A DNA stretch of 28,692 bases, taken from NCBI GenBank assembly GCA_018609925.1, contig JAHEOG010000162.1, forward strand, positions 1 to 28,692, in the 5' to 3' direction. The stretch is from Gammaproteobacteria bacterium (lineage in GTDB: Bacteria; Pseudomonadota; Gammaproteobacteria; Thiohalorhabdales; Thiohalorhabdaceae). Of this stretch, positions 15,600-23,608 are shown one piece after another (the stretch's first letter is position 1; each line of letters opens with the position of its first letter). A model generated the notes under the pieces. That model did not search any database. It saw only the letters and a list, made by a program, of their open reading frames with translations, and was not told where the DNA came from. Position numbers and translations under genes: made by a program.

Positions 15600-17168
15600 C
15601 TACTTGACCTCGGGGGCCGTCTCGAAGGTGTGATAAGGCGCGGGAGAAGGAACTTCCCACTCCAGGCCATCGGCACCCTCCCAGACCCGATCCTGGGCCT
15701 GCTGGCCGCCGCGGATCGCCTTCCAGACGATGTAGCCGAACAGCAGCTGGGAGAAGCCGAAGCCGAACGCCCCCACCGTGGACACCTGGTTCCATTCGGT
15801 GAACTGCAGGGCGTAGTCCGGGATCCGCCGGGGCATGCCGGCCAGCCCGACGAAGTGCTGCGGGAAGAACAGCACATTGACAAAGATCGTAGACAACCAG
15901 AAGTGCCACTGGCCCAGCTTCTCGTCGTACATGTGGCCGGTCCACTTCGGCAGCCAGTAATAGACCGCACCTATAATGGCGAACAGGGCCCCCGGCACCA
16001 GCACGTAGTGGAAATGGGCCACCACGAAATAGGTGTCGTGGTACTGGAAGTCGGCCGGCACGATGGCGAGCATCAAACCGGAGAAGCCACCGATGGTGAA
16101 CAGGACCACGAAGGCGATGGCGAACAGCATGGGGGTCTCGAAGGTGAGCGAGCCCCGCCACATGGTCGCCACCCAGTTGAAGACTTTCACGCCGGTGGGC
16201 ACCGCGATGAGCATGGTGGCATACATGAAGAACAGCTCACCCGCCAGGGGCATGCCCACCGTGAACATGTGGTGGGCCCACACGATGAAGGAAAGGAAGG
16301 CGATGGAGGCGGTGGCGTAGACCATGGAGGTGTAGCCGAACAGCGGCTTCCGGCTGAACGTGGGCAGGATCTGGGAGATGATCCCGAAGGCCGGCAGGAT
16401 CATGATGTAGACCTCGGGATGCCCGAAGAACCAGAAGATGTGCTGGTACAGCACCGGATCGCCGCCCCCGGCGGGGTTGAAGAAGCTGGTACCGAAGAAC
16501 TTGTCGGTCAGCAGCATGGTCACCGCCCCCGCCAGGACCGGCATCACCGCGATCAGCAGGAAGGCGGTAATCAGCCAGGTCCAGACGAACAGGGGCATCT
16601 TCATCAGCGTCATGCCCGGGGCCCGCAGGTTGAGAATGGTGGCGATGATGTTGATCGCCCCCATGATCGAGGACAGGCCCATGAGGTGGATGGACAGGAT
16701 CAGCAGGGGGAAGGCATCCCCGGTCTGCAGCACCAGGGGCGGATAGATGGTCCAGCCGGAGGCAGGCGCTCCACCGGACACGAACAGGGTCGAGACCAGA
16801 AGCAGGAAGGCGAAGGGCAGGATCCAGAAGGACAGGTTGTTCATCCGAGGCAGGGCCATGTCCGGGGCCCCGACCATCAAGGGCACCTGCCAGTTCGCCA
16901 GCCCCACGAAGGCCGGCATGATGGCCCCGAAGATCATGATGAGCCCGTGCATGGTGGTCATCTGGTTGAAGAAGTGCGGATCCACCAGCTGCAGGCCGGG
17001 CTGGAACAGCTCGCTCCGGATCAGCAGGGCCATCACGCCCCCGATCAGGAACATGAGGAAGGAGGTCACCAGGTAGAGGGTGCCGATATCCTTGTGGTTG
17101 GTCGTAAAGACCCAGCGCAGCAGCCCGCTGGGGGGACCGTGGTGTTCGTGGCCGACAGCCTCGCTCAT
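15600..17168 (-). CDS. coxA: Cytochrome c oxidase subunit I (aa3-type, A family)
   Basis: 522 residues, twelve membrane helices; catalytic subunit carrying heme a and the heme a3-CuB site. Low-spin heme ligands are H74 (TMHGLIM) and H387, the a3 ligand is H385 (VAHFHYVL), and CuB ligands are H250, H299 and H300 (FFGHPEVY, WAHH). The cross-linked Tyr is Y254 in HPEVY, the D-channel Asp is D103 in GAPDMALPRMNN, E252 sits in HPEVY, and the K-channel Lys is K328 in PTGVKVFNW. The HPEVY Glu/Tyr pair is the A1-family signature. ATG 17168; 53 bases separate it from coxB. It pumps protons in the inner membrane with CoxB and CoxC. Confidence 0.98.
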   Translation of the reverse strand: MSEAVGHEHHGPPSGLLRWVFTTNHKDIGTLYLVTSFLMFLIGGVMALLIRSELFQPGLQLVDPHFFNQMTTMHGLIMIFGAIMPAFVGLANWQVPLMVGAPDMALPRMNNLSFWILPFAFLLLVSTLFVSGGAPASGWTIYPPLVLQTGDAFPLLILSIHLMGLSSIMGAINIIATILNLRAPGMTLMKMPLFVWTWLITAFLLIAVMPVLAGAVTMLLTDKFFGTSFFNPAGGGDPVLYQHIFWFFGHPEVYIMILPAFGIISQILPTFSRKPLFGYTSMVYATASIAFLSFIVWAHHMFTVGMPLAGELFFMYATMLIAVPTGVKVFNWVATMWRGSLTFETPMLFAIAFVVLFTIGGFSGLMLAIVPADFQYHDTYFVVAHFHYVLVPGALFAIIGAVYYWLPKWTGHMYDEKLGQWHFWLSTIFVNVLFFPQHFVGLAGMPRRIPDYALQFTEWNQVSTVGAFGFGFSQLLFGYIVWKAIRGGQQAQDRVWEGADGLEWEVPSPAPYHTFETAPEVK

Positions 17169-17221
17169 TCTCTTACCTCCCGGTTACCAGGGCGGAGGGA
17201 TTCACTGGGAAAGGTTGCAAG

Positions 17222-18052
17222 CTAATCCTTTTTGGCCATCTGGGGGTCGCCTTCGGAGCGCGCGGCCTGCCTGGACTCCAGCCACTGCTGGTATTCCCGG
17301 GGCGGCTTGGCCTCGACCACAACAGGCATGTAGGCATGGCCGCGGCCGCAGAGCTCGGCGCACTGTCCCCGATAGACCCCCGGCTCCTCGATCTCGGCCC
17401 ACATCTCGTTCACGAAGCCGGGAATGGCGTCCTTCTTCATGCCGAGATCCGGCACCCACCAAGCGTGGATGACGTCCTCGGATGTGAGGAGGAAGCGGAT
17501 CTTGCGGTTGGTGGGCACCACCAGGCGGTTGTCCACCTGCCTAAGGTAGTTGGGATCCTTTTGTGCCCGCCCGTTAATCTCTTCGGTGGGTGTGGCCAGG
17601 TTGCTGTAGAAGTCGATCTCCTGGTCCATGTAGTCGTAGTGCCACTTCCACTGATAGCCCGTGATCTTGACCGTCAGGTCCGGATCGGAAGTGTCCTCCA
17701 TGGTAATCAGGGTGGCCGTGGAGGGAATGGCCATTCCCACCAGGATCAGGAAGGGGATGATCGTCCAGGTGATCTCCACGGCGGTGCTCTCGTGGAAATG
17801 GGAGGCACTCGCCCCCTTGGACTTCCGGAATTGAACGATGGAATAGATCATGATCCCGAAGACCACGATCCCGATGATGACGCAGATCCAAAGGATCAGC
17901 ATGTGGAGGTCGAAAACCTCCGAGCTGATCGGGGTCACGCCCTCCGGCATGTTCAGCGCGCCCCAACCGGCGTGGGCCGGCCCGTTAGCCAAAAGGCCGA
18001 TGACCCCGGCGAGGACCACTCCGGCGCGGCTCCTCAAACGTAGCGTGGACAT
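17222..18052 (-). CDS. coxB: Cytochrome c oxidase subunit II (CuA)
   Basis: 276 residues. A signal peptide with likely cleavage after AHA (residue 28) is followed by two membrane helices (about 50-72 and 94-115) and a periplasmic cupredoxin domain. The binuclear CuA ligands are complete: H196 (VIHAWWVPDLG), C231, E233, C235, H239 and M242 in CAELCGRGHAYM. The aromatic electron-entry segment GYQWKWHYDY is at 132-141. There is no fused C-terminal cytochrome c domain. It receives electrons from soluble cytochrome c and passes them to CoxA. ATG 18052; it follows the DUF2244 gene by 47 bases. Confidence 0.98.
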   Translation of the reverse strand: MSTLRLRSRAGVVLAGVIGLLANGPAHAGWGALNMPEGVTPISSEVFDLHMLILWICVIIGIVVFGIMIYSIVQFRKSKGASASHFHESTAVEITWTIIPFLILVGMAIPSTATLITMEDTSDPDLTVKITGYQWKWHYDYMDQEIDFYSNLATPTEEINGRAQKDPNYLRQVDNRLVVPTNRKIRFLLTSEDVIHAWWVPDLGMKKDAIPGFVNEMWAEIEEPGVYRGQCAELCGRGHAYMPVVVEAKPPREYQQWLESRQAARSEGDPQMAKKD

Positions 18053-18099
18053 GCCCTCTCCTATCCCCTGGTCGAGTTGAACAGGACCAAAGCGAACCG

Positions 18100-18609
18100 C
18101 TAGCCCGCGGTACGGTTGAGGCGCTGACCCCTTCCCAGGGCCCGGGCCAGCTCCTCCGCAAAACCTTCCTTTTCGGTACTGGTCAGGGCCGTACCGATCT
18201 CCGTCGGCCGTCCATAGGCCTGCAGGAACAGCCGGCTCCTATCCAGCCCCGAGGCGGCCCTGTGGAGTACCACTTGGGCCCAGCCCCGGGGATAGGCCAC
18301 CTCCTCTTCAGGCCCCCGGCGACCGCGTCGGATCCACACCCGATCGCCTTGGATGGTGACCACCTCGATCCGATGCGCCCGTAACAGGACCCAGTAGAAG
18401 GCCGCCGTTAGCGCCAACAGCTCGGCGCCGGCAAAGGGGATAACCGGCCATCCCCCCATCCAGATCATAGGCGCCGCCGCCAGCAGGACCACCGCCGTTT
18501 GCAGCGCCAGGTAACGCTTCGCCCCCTTCCAGGAAAGGGAGCAATTGGGTCGAATCACGAACTCGTGATCGCCGTCCCATTCGGAGCGCTCAACGGAGGC
18601 CAAGGGCAC
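18100..18609 (-). CDS. DUF2244-like membrane protein upstream of coxB
   Basis: 169 residues with two membrane helices at about 34-52 and 55-74 and a C-terminal basic/acidic cytoplasmic-type domain. FVIRPNCSLSWKG at 17-29 and WPVIPFAGAELLAL at 54-67 match the DUF2244 pattern. The GTG start at 18609 is well supported: GGGAGGT ends two bases before it within GGAGAGGGAGGTGT. It is the first gene of the leftward coxB-coxA-coxC transcript, 47 bases before coxB. Function unknown; co-occurrence with oxidase genes suggests assembly or regulation. Confidence 0.83.
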   Translation of the reverse strand: MPLASVERSEWDGDHEFVIRPNCSLSWKGAKRYLALQTAVVLLAAAPMIWMGGWPVIPFAGAELLALTAAFYWVLLRAHRIEVVTIQGDRVWIRRGRRGPEEEVAYPRGWAQVVLHRAASGLDRSRLFLQAYGRPTEIGTALTSTEKEGFAEELARALGRGQRLNRTAG

Positions 18610-18660
18610 ACCTCCCTCTCCTTCGGGCTCAGAGGCTCATCCCCCCAGCTCGAGTCCGGC

Positions 18661-18720
18661 CGGATCCTATACGATTTTGGCCTAGGACAAAAGATATATT
18701 AATAAGGCAATTTTTAAAAA
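18661..18720 (-). promoter_or_regulatory. AT-rich promoter region of the DUF2244-coxBAC operon
   Basis: In otherwise about two-thirds GC sequence, 18684-18720 is strongly AT-rich (minus strand TTTTTAAAAATTGCCTTATT then AATATATCTTTTGTCC). Possible boxes are TTGCCT (18710-18705) with TCCTAG 17 bases on, or TCTTTT (18694-18689) with TATAGG (18671-18666) at 17-base spacing. Neither pair is strong. TTTTTAAAAA at 18720-18711 is a perfect palindrome. The start codon lies 57 bases beyond the second -10. Confidence 0.5.
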
Positions 18721-18740
18721 GGCTCAGCAGCCGCCTCTCG

Positions 18741-18790
18741 AAAAAGACCCCGGTGACCCCGGCACCTGAAGCGGGAATCACCCGGGGGCC
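18741..18790 (-). terminator. Probable terminator of the glycosyltransferase operon
   Basis: On the minus strand, starting at the glycosyltransferase stop codon, CCCCCGGGTGATTCCC pairs with bulges to GGGGTCACCGGGG and is followed by TCTTTTTC (18748-18741). The stem is imperfect, but its place immediately after the gene and the T-run fit an intrinsic terminator. Confidence 0.5.
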
Positions 18791-20028
18791 TCCGCCAGGA
18801 CCTGGCGGTAGACCTCCCGAACTGAACGCGCCACCGAGGCCCAGTCGTAGACCTCCCGGGCCTTGGTCTGGGCGCGCTCCCCCAACGCGGCAAGGTGGCT
18901 CGGGTCGAGCAGCAGCTCGGCCAAGGCCTTGCCGAAGGCTTCGGGGTCGTTGGGATCCGCCAAGTCTCCGTCGGCGCCCGATTCCACAATCTCCGGAGGC
19001 CCGCCATGACAGGTGGCCAGAACCGGAGTGGCGCAGGCCATGGCCTCCACGGCCACCAGGCCGAAAGGCTCGTAGGGGGAGGGCAGGACGAACAGATCGG
19101 CAGCGGTGTAGTGGGCGAGGAGGTCATCGAAGCCCAGATGGGGGAACAGGATCACCCGATCGTCCAGCCCGTGCTCCTGGATCCGCTGCTCCATGTCCGC
19201 CCGGACCCGGGCCTCGTTGTCGTTGAGCTCCTCTCCGCCGCCGGGAAGGAGGAAGCGGGCCCGGACCCCGTTCTGGGCCAGTTGCCTCTCGGCCTCCGGC
19301 GCCGCATCCAACAGGAGATCATAGCCCTTGCGGGGATCCAGGCGACCGGTGGTGAACACCAGCCGCTCGTCCTCCTCCAGGCCATATCGGGCCCGGACCT
19401 GGGCCGGATCGCCGGTGGGCCGGTAGGTGGCCGTATCCACCCCGCCAGGCACCACCGCGACCTTGGCCTCATCCACCCCGTAGCGGCGACCCAGCACCTC
19501 CTTTTCCATCTCGGTCAAGGCGATGACACGATCCGCCGCCGCCAGGATTCGGTGCTCGTTGCCGATCCGCAAGGCGTAGTTAAGTGACCCGTCCTCGGGT
19601 ACCCGATCCCGTTTCTCTCGCCCCAGAGAATGGGAGGTGAACACCAGCGGTCGCCCCGTGCGCAGGCTGGCCATCAAGGCCGCGGCTCCGCCGTCCCAAT
19701 AGTGACCGTGGAAGAGCGCGGCGCCATCGAGCCATGAGCCGTCGCGGTGCCACATTTCCTCGATGAAGGGGGCCAGGACGGGGGCCATGTCCTCCTTCCT
19801 AACGAACTCGCCCCCGCCGGCGTCGATGCGCAGGACACCCGTTTCGCCGGCGATGGCGCGAAAGGGCTCCTTGCCTCCCCAGCGCCGGGTATAGACCCGA
19901 ACCGAGTCTTCCCCCGGCTTCGCCAGGGCCTCCGCCAGACGATGCTCGTAGACGCACTGCCCGCCGGAATCGGGCTCACCCGGCTCAGCGAAGGGGTCAC
20001 TGTGGGGGCTGACGAAGGCAATCCGCAT
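18778..20028 (-). CDS. GT4 glycosyltransferase, sucrose-phosphate-synthase-like
   Basis: 416 residues with two Rossmann-like halves. The N-terminal nucleotide-side motif EPDSGGQCVYEHRLAEAL at 18-35 resembles the DxGGQ motif of sucrose-phosphate synthases, sucrose synthases and mannosylfructose-phosphate synthase. HGHYWDGG and TSHSLG (H133) follow; donor-site R229 and K234 lie in TTGRLDPRKGYD, and the acid pair in EPFGLVAVEAMA (E320, E328). The perfect AGGAGG before ATG 20028 overlaps the stop of the phosphatase gene. With the adjacent S6PP-type phosphatase it probably transfers a sugar from NDP-sugar to a sugar phosphate, giving a phosphorylated disaccharide. Donor and acceptor cannot be read from sequence; sucrose, mannosylfructose and glucosylglycerol-type products are alternatives. 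Confidence 0.85.
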   Translation of the reverse strand: MRIAFVSPHSDPFAEPGEPDSGGQCVYEHRLAEALAKPGEDSVRVYTRRWGGKEPFRAIAGETGVLRIDAGGGEFVRKEDMAPVLAPFIEEMWHRDGSWLDGAALFHGHYWDGGAAALMASLRTGRPLVFTSHSLGREKRDRVPEDGSLNYALRIGNEHRILAAADRVIALTEMEKEVLGRRYGVDEAKVAVVPGGVDTATYRPTGDPAQVRARYGLEEDERLVFTTGRLDPRKGYDLLLDAAPEAERQLAQNGVRARFLLPGGGEELNDNEARVRADMEQRIQEHGLDDRVILFPHLGFDDLLAHYTAADLFVLPSPYEPFGLVAVEAMACATPVLATCHGGPPEIVESGADGDLADPNDPEAFGKALAELLLDPSHLAALGERAQTKAREVYDWASVARSVREVYRQVLAEAPG

Positions 20029-20039
20029 GGCGCTCCTCC

Positions 20040-20837
20040 TCAGCGGTCTGCGTCCAGCCAGCCGTAGTGGGCCAGACCTTCCAGGATCCCCGCGGTGTAG
20101 GGCCGGCTAGCAAAGTAGATGTGGGCCTCGGGATGATCGGCGAGGGCACGTCGTAGCCCCTCGCGAACTTCCCAAGTGGCGTTGCCCACCAGGATCCCGC
20201 ATACCCCGGACAACAGGGCATCCGCATCGTTGCCGCTATCCCCGGCGAACACGGTGCGCTCAGGTGGGATCTGGCCATGCTCGCGGAGGAAGGCCAGGGC
20301 CCGGGCCTTGCCCGCCCCGGGTGCGAGGAAGTCCACCAGACCAACCCCCTCCGTCTCGTCCTGAGAGGCAATCACCCGCGCTTCCAGGCCTTCATCGGCC
20401 AGGGCCTTCTGCAGGCGCCCCTCGGCCTCCGGCGTCGCCCAAGAGGGGTCCACGTAGAAGCTCACCTTAAGGGAAGACTGCTTCTCCCGCTCTTGCAGCT
20501 TGGCCCCATCCAGGTACGCCTGGGCCCACGCCCGGATCCGGTCCGGCTGGAAGCCGCCCGACAGGGCGTCCACCCAGGGGGGAAACGGGTCAGTGGAGCC
20601 CCGGGAGTAGATCTCGGTACCGACATTGCAGATCCACCAATCGGGCTCCGGCAGCTCGTATTCGTCCACCGCATCCCGGCCCAGGCTGCGATGGCGGCCG
20701 GTGACGTAGACCAGCTGGCTCCGGCCGCGACCGGTGGCCCACTCCCGGAAACGGTTGAGGGCTCCGGGCTCGGGGGCCACCGTGCCGTTGGGAAGGAGGG
20801 TTCGATCCAGATCCGTGGCCAGAATCCGGGCGGACAC
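20040..20837 (-). CDS. HAD-family sugar-phosphate phosphatase (sucrose-phosphatase-like)
   Basis: 265 residues; S6PP-type HAD phosphatase of subclass IIB. Motif I is TDLDRT with nucleophile D9 and acid D11, motif II is VTGRH at 45-49, NVGTEIY at 71-77 marks the cap boundary, the motif III Lys is K177 in GAGKARAL, and motif IV is FAGDSGNDAD with D200 and D204, followed by ILVGNA. It would remove phosphate from the product of the adjacent GT4 enzyme, making the reaction irreversible. Start GTG 20837 is four bases after the stop of the fusion gene, and the end is 11 bases before the GT4 start. Alternative substrates are mannosylfructose phosphate or glucosylglycerol phosphate. Confidence 0.87.
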   Translation of the reverse strand: MSARILATDLDRTLLPNGTVAPEPGALNRFREWATGRGRSQLVYVTGRHRSLGRDAVDEYELPEPDWWICNVGTEIYSRGSTDPFPPWVDALSGGFQPDRIRAWAQAYLDGAKLQEREKQSSLKVSFYVDPSWATPEAEGRLQKALADEGLEARVIASQDETEGVGLVDFLAPGAGKARALAFLREHGQIPPERTVFAGDSGNDADALLSGVCGILVGNATWEVREGLRRALADHPEAHIYFASRPYTAGILEGLAHYGWLDADR

Positions 20838-20841
20838 CCAC

Positions 20842-23334
20842 CTAGCTCGCTTCGCGGATCATGCGCACCAGACTCCGGCGGGATTCCTCCAACAGCTCAT
20901 GGACCCGCCCTTCGTTGGCGCCCTCCACATACACCCGGAGGACCGGTTCGCCGCTGGCGGGGACGACGTAGGTCCAGCCCCCTTCGGGATGGCGGATCTT
21001 CACCCCGTCCGAGACCTGCTCCAGCTCGTCGGCGTGCTCCTCGGTCAAGTGGCGCATGACCCAGCCCATATCCCGCCAGGAGCAATCCACATTGATGGTT
21101 CCGGTGTGGCTGTCGGCCAAGCCGGAGGCCAGATCGGCCAGATCCATCTCGTGCCGGGCAAGGAAGTCCAGCAACCGGAAGAAGGCCGGGACGGCGGCCA
21201 TGCCCAGATAGAAGTGCTCGAAATCCAGCCAGCGCTTGGGCCGGAACCCTCGGCTCTCGGCGATGGTCTCGGCCAGGCCGAGGCGGCGCTCCCAGACCTC
21301 CCAGCCCCGCTCGGCGGCGAGCTCCCGGAGCCGATCAGGGGCTTCGGGGGGCAGGAAGACGTGGCGATCGCGGTCCTCTCCCGGGTTGTCGGTAAGATAG
21401 GCCAGGGTCAGCAGGTTGTTCACCGCCTGGGGCTTATAGAGGTGGCCATACTCGTCAAGGAGCCACATGCTCCGGGCGTCCGCGGACAGGTAGAGCCCGA
21501 TGCGGCGATGCTCCCCGCCCAGGGCGTAGATCTCGCGCAGGCGCTGCCCCGGTTCCTCGGTATCCCGGCCGTGGGGCCCCGTCTCCCCGGACACGGTCAC
21601 CGCCTCCGTCTGGATCTCGTCGAGGAGGATGTCCAAGACCCGCGTGCTCCAGCGGTTACGGGACAGGACCGCCAGCTTGGGCTCCATCTCGGTCAGCGCC
21701 TGGCGGTCCAGCTCCGACAGGAGCTCGCTCACGTAGCGGGCCTCGTGGTCGCCGGTGGACAGGAGCCGGCCCACGTGGTCGGCGTCCACCTTGGGGAAAT
21801 CGGCCCGACGATAGGTCGCTTCCACTTTGCGGCGAGCTTGCCGAGGAAGGGGATGGCCGTCGCGGTCGTAGAGCTCGATGACCGCCACCTGGGCGTGCTC
21901 TGGTCCCTGGCGGACAAAGGCCCCGCCTTCGAACTCGATGTTGCGGGCCACGGCGAAGCGGGTGATGGCATGGCTGGAGACCCCCAGAGGCTCCACCTGG
22001 ATGCCCACCGAGAGCAGGCCCGACACGAAGGCCTTCTCCAGGACGTGGCTGAAGGCATGGGAGCCATGACCCACCACTACGCTCTGATTGCGGCCCAGCC
22101 AGCTCCCGAAGGCCTTGCCGATGCGGGCGGCCGTCTCCGGGGTCAGGCGCAGGTTGGCCAGCCCGGCCACTCCGTTCTCGCTGAACAGGGCGGGCCGACC
22201 GACCGACTCCCAGACCACGTTCTGGTCGATAAGGGTGTCCGCCTCCACCTCGAGCTGGGGCCAGACCCGAACATCGGCCTCGATGGAAACCCCCCGGCCC
22301 AGATGGACGTCATCGGCTATGACCGCGCCCATCTCGATCTCCACCTCCTGCTCCAACAGGACCCGATTGCCGCAGAAGGCTCCCCGGATCTCGGCGTGCT
22401 CGCCGATGTAGGAGGAGTCCAGGACGATGGAGCGTCGGACCCGAGCCCCGGAGTCCACTTCCGAATGCCGACCGATGACCGCGTACGGCCCGACCACCGC
22501 CCCGCTGCGCAGGATGGCGTCGCGACCAATCCAGGCGGGCCCCTGCAGGGAGCAGCCCTCCTCGATGTGAGCCGTCCCCTCCACGAAGATCTTGGGCCGG
22601 ATCTCCTCTCCCGGGAAGGGCAGGTCCACCAGCCCTTCCACCAGGTCCCAGGTGGCCTGCTCGAGCTGATCGACGTTGCCGATGTCCGACCAGTAGCCCT
22701 TGGCGATGTAGCCGTGGAGGGGCTCCTCACGCTCCAACAGCGTGGGGAAGAGGTCGTGGGAGAAATCGAACTCGGTCTCGGGCGGGATATCGTCCAGGAC
22801 CCTCGGCTCCATGACGTAGATCCCGGTGTTGACCGTATCGGTGAAGACCTCCGAGGGCCCCGGCTTCTCCTGGAAGCGCTGGACCCGGCCCTTGTCATCG
22901 GTGACCACGATGCCGAACTCGCTCGGATCCTGGACCCGGGCCAGGCAGAAGGTCACCAGGGCCCCGGTCTTCTGGTGGTAGTCCATCAGGGCCGAGAGGT
23001 CATAGTCCATCAGGGCGTCGCCGCTGATGATCAAAAACGGCTCATCGAGGAAGTGGCCACCGTTCTTCACCGATCCGGCGGTTCCCAGGGGCTCGTCCTC
23101 GATGGCGTATTCCAGGTGGACCCCCCACTCGGAGCCGTCCCCGAAGTAGTCCTGGATCAGGTTGGGGCGGTAGTGGAGGGTGACCAGGATCTCGGTGATG
23201 CCCGCCTCCCGTACCGCCTCCAGGATGTACTCCATCATGGGGCGGCCCAGGATCGGGATCATGGGCTTGGGCATCCCCTCGGTTAGGGGACGCAGCCGGG
23301 AGCCCTGTCCTCCCGCCATAATCACTGCCTTCAT
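20842..23334 (-). CDS. Sugar nucleotidyltransferase / hexapeptide / phosphomutase-like fusion
   Basis: 830 residues. Residues 1-235 form an NDP-sugar pyrophosphorylase domain: MAGGQGSRLRPLTEGMPKPM at 6-25, SGDALMD at 104-110, VEKP-like QEKP at 155-158, GYWSDIGN at 213-220. Residues about 245-375 are left-handed beta-helix repeats. Residues about 385-830 align with phosphomannomutase/phosphoglucomutase, ending in GGWTYVVPASGEPVLRVYVE. The mutase active-site TASHNP-type serine loop is replaced by VRQGPEHAQ at 474-482 and the metal loop DxDxDR by SADARS at 617-622, so mutase activity is doubtful. Similar fusions are annotated as GDP-mannose pyrophosphorylase/phosphomannomutase. ATG 23334 has AGGGG about eight bases upstream. 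It is first of three co-directional genes and probably supplies the NDP-sugar donor. Confidence 0.88.
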   Translation of the reverse strand: MKAVIMAGGQGSRLRPLTEGMPKPMIPILGRPMMEYILEAVREAGITEILVTLHYRPNLIQDYFGDGSEWGVHLEYAIEDEPLGTAGSVKNGGHFLDEPFLIISGDALMDYDLSALMDYHQKTGALVTFCLARVQDPSEFGIVVTDDKGRVQRFQEKPGPSEVFTDTVNTGIYVMEPRVLDDIPPETEFDFSHDLFPTLLEREEPLHGYIAKGYWSDIGNVDQLEQATWDLVEGLVDLPFPGEEIRPKIFVEGTAHIEEGCSLQGPAWIGRDAILRSGAVVGPYAVIGRHSEVDSGARVRRSIVLDSSYIGEHAEIRGAFCGNRVLLEQEVEIEMGAVIADDVHLGRGVSIEADVRVWPQLEVEADTLIDQNVVWESVGRPALFSENGVAGLANLRLTPETAARIGKAFGSWLGRNQSVVVGHGSHAFSHVLEKAFVSGLLSVGIQVEPLGVSSHAITRFAVARNIEFEGGAFVRQGPEHAQVAVIELYDRDGHPLPRQARRKVEATYRRADFPKVDADHVGRLLSTGDHEARYVSELLSELDRQALTEMEPKLAVLSRNRWSTRVLDILLDEIQTEAVTVSGETGPHGRDTEEPGQRLREIYALGGEHRRIGLYLSADARSMWLLDEYGHLYKPQAVNNLLTLAYLTDNPGEDRDRHVFLPPEAPDRLRELAAERGWEVWERRLGLAETIAESRGFRPKRWLDFEHFYLGMAAVPAFFRLLDFLARHEMDLADLASGLADSHTGTINVDCSWRDMGWVMRHLTEEHADELEQVSDGVKIRHPEGGWTYVVPASGEPVLRVYVEGANEGRVHELLEESRRSLVRMIREAS

Positions 23335-23608
23335 GGGTAACCCCTGATCGTCGATGAGCGGTTATAGCCCTACTGTTTGCGCGATTACCGACCAACCTCA
23401 GCCGCTGTTAGCGAGGCCAGAGGATCCGCCCGAGCCGGTCCGGCCCGGGGGAAGCTCCGGCCGCCCACCCGCCCTCGTCATCCCGGCCGGGGGCCCGCGC
23501 AAGCGCACCGCTGGGCCGGGGATGCCGGGCGTGGTTAATGGAGATGCCCCAAACCGACGAGGCATGGCCAGTAATCCGGATTGTTTTAGCATCCCGTCCG
23601 AAACCTGC
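23335..23608. other. Intergenic region between bioC and the sugar cassette
   Basis: About 270 bases without a supportable gene. Both flanking genes read leftward. A GC-rich stem-loop lies at 23479-23524. On the minus strand TATAAC (about 23371-23366) could be a -10 box for the fusion gene 32 bases further on, but no good -35 stands at the right distance. Confidence 0.5.
23479..23524. repeat. GC-rich inverted repeat downstream of bioC
   Basis: CATCCCGGCC (23479-23488) pairs with GGCCGGGGATG (23514-23524) with one bulged base, around a GC-rich loop containing a second small stem (GCGCAAGCGC, 23497-23506). The CGTCATCCCGGCC edge resembles dispersed intergenic repeats of proteobacteria. There is no T-run, so it is not a standard terminator. 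Confidence 0.45.

Noticed and set aside
15339..17225. 628-codon open frame antisense to coxA
   Set aside because: Composition is Glu/Gly/His/Gln-rich and without motifs; the opposite strand is an unmistakable CoxA.
20734..23286. 850-codon open frame antisense to the fusion gene
   Set aside because: Longer than the real gene but composed of His/Gly/Asp/Gln-rich low-complexity text with no domain, while the minus-strand product has clear nucleotidyltransferase motifs. High GC with biased third positions makes such shadows common.
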